From Kiloniellaceae bacterium (GTDB taxonomy: Bacteria > Pseudomonadota > Alphaproteobacteria > Kiloniellales > Kiloniellaceae), in contig JANQKX010000295.1 in the NCBI GenBank assembly GCA_028280915.1, positions 1-7,061 on the forward strand: 7,061 nucleotides of DNA. The letters are read 5' to 3'. A program made the position numbers and the translations under genes. The notes under the pieces are model-generated. The model did no database searches. It had not been told where the DNA came from and saw nothing but the letters and a program-made list of their open reading frames with translations. Below are positions 6,686-7,061 of the stretch, in pieces (position 1 is the first letter of the stretch; each line of letters starts with the position of its first letter).

Positions 6686-6904
6686 CTAGAGGGGCGTGCC
6701 GCTGGGCCTACAGTCGGCTGAAACAACCAACTCGTGTTCGTCAAGCCAATCGCCCACGGTCTCATAAGCCTGGATTCGTTCGCTTTCCGGGTGATAGTGC
6801 TGGAATATGCGCACCGCGGCATCATAGGCGCGGCCTTCGCTGTCGCCCATGCCTTTCAGCTCTCGATAGGCGCGCAAGGCTGCGTCTTTGCATTGACAAG
6901 ACAT
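6686..6904 (-). CDS. Small conserved-looking hypothetical protein with N-terminal CxC motif
   Basis: A 72-residue soluble protein that I cannot name securely. It opens MSCQCKDAALRAYRELKG, with Cys3 and Cys5 as a CxC pair and a third Cys at 65. The centre (residues 25-58) is predicted helical and aromatic/His-rich: AYDAAVRIFQHYHPE, then YETVGDWLDEHE. There is no signal peptide or membrane segment. The composition and phrasing resemble small uncharacterised proteins of alphaproteobacteria, but this is recollection, not a search. Support for a real gene comes from a strong Shine-Dalgarno sequence (GGAG, eight bases before the ATG), a plausible promoter and a palindrome between promoter and start. 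It is convergent with the LysR gene and not part of its operon. The Fur-like palindrome hints at iron- or metal-linked expression, and the CxC pair could bind metal or an iron-sulfur cluster; both are inference. Confidence 0.7.
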   Translation of the reverse strand: MSCQCKDAALRAYRELKGMGDSEGRAYDAAVRIFQHYHPESERIQAYETVGDWLDEHELVVSADCRPSGTPL

Positions 6905-6919
6905 CTATCTCTCTCCGTC

Positions 6920-6936
6920 AGAATGACACTCATTCT
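6920..6936. promoter_or_regulatory. Perfect 7-3-7 palindrome, Fur-box-like operator
   Basis: AGAATGA-CAC-TCATTCT is a perfect inverted repeat with 7-base arms. Laid against the classical 19-base Fur consensus (GATAATGATAATCATTATC) over 6919-6937 it agrees at 14 positions by hand count, including the whole AATGA-N3-TCATT core. It lies between the candidate -10 and the Shine-Dalgarno sequence of the 72-residue gene, at the expected transcription start, where a bound repressor would block RNA polymerase. Another dimeric repressor of similar symmetry is possible. Confidence 0.5.
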
Positions 6937-6941
6937 CGATC

Positions 6942-6971
6942 GATATAACCCAATTCTCCCGTCCTGAGCAA
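6942..6971 (-). promoter_or_regulatory. Candidate promoter of the 72-residue CxC protein gene
   Basis: Read leftward, TTGCTC (-35, 6966-6971) is followed after 18 bases by TATATC (-10, 6942-6947); a one-base shift to TTATAT gives 17 spacing. The matches are moderate (three and four of six), but the AT-rich -10 contrasts with its surroundings and the predicted start falls at about 6935, inside the palindrome. Confidence 0.4.
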
Positions 6972-7061
6972 TCCAATTCTGCCAGAGAGAGACTATGCCG
7001 AGGTTAACGTTTCCTGCGGCGTTTGGTCACAGTTTTTTCCACCGGGATTGAGATAGATCAC
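6972..7061. other. Unassigned right end of window
   Basis: No gene can be assigned with confidence. On the plus strand an AGAGAGAG stretch precedes an ATG at 6995 that opens an 18-codon frame (MPRLTFPAAFGHSFFHRD) ending at TGA 7049-7051. It could be a leader peptide or chance. On the minus strand a frame entering from the right edge ends at TAG (6993-6995), and could be the tail of a gene lying mostly outside; too little is visible to decide. Confidence 0.3.

Noticed and set aside
7033..7045. T-run followed by CCAC, resembling part of a DnaA box or terminator
   Set aside because: It does not match the 9-base DnaA consensus, stands alone, and no GC stem precedes the T-run.

Overview
This 7.06 kb window is GC-rich, densely packed bacterial DNA. 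Its codon use, the GcvA-type LysR regulator and the overall gene style suggest an alphaproteobacterium, perhaps of the Rhodospirillales type. That placement is an inference from sequence style, with no marker gene to confirm it. Long open frames antisense to the real genes are a by-product of the GC-rich third codon positions. No rRNA, tRNA, CRISPR array, insertion sequence or phage gene was seen.

Layout. Positions 1-5677 hold a tightly packed leftward (minus-strand) operon. Read in transcription order it encodes: an isocitrate/isopropylmalate dehydrogenase-family enzyme (4595-5677); a GMC flavin oxidoreductase of the alcohol/choline dehydrogenase type (2874-4598); an NAD-type aldehyde dehydrogenase (1402-2877); a membrane sterol desaturase/fatty acid hydroxylase-family di-iron oxygenase (364-1389); and the N-terminal quarter of an MmgE/PrpD-family protein (1-350), which runs off the left edge. 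The first three genes are joined by 4-base ATGA stop/start overlaps and the other gaps are 12-13 bases, so translation is probably coupled. A LysR-family regulator (5781-6677, plus strand) is divergently transcribed across an AT-rich gap of about 100 bases. That gap carries a T-N11-A dyad overlapping a -10-like element of the operon.

Right end. Tail-to-tail with the regulator is a 72-residue minus-strand protein with an N-terminal CxC motif (6686-6904). Its likely promoter overlaps a perfect 7-3-7 palindrome (6920-6936) resembling a Fur box. The last ~90 bases (6972-7061) hold nothing I can assign firmly.

How the genes may work together (inference). The hydroxylase could oxygenate an unreactive carbon. 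The GMC enzyme would take the alcohol to the aldehyde, and the aldehyde dehydrogenase would take that to the acid. The LeuB-like enzyme (oxidative decarboxylation of a substituted malate or other 2-hydroxyacid) and the MmgE/PrpD-like enzyme (dehydration, decarboxylation or epimerisation of a polycarboxylate) would process acid intermediates. The LysR protein would sense the substrate or an intermediate. No leuA, leuC or leuD, and no methylcitrate cycle gene, lies in the window, so a dedicated catabolic pathway is more likely than leucine biosynthesis or the propionate pathway. The substrate cannot be read from the sequence.
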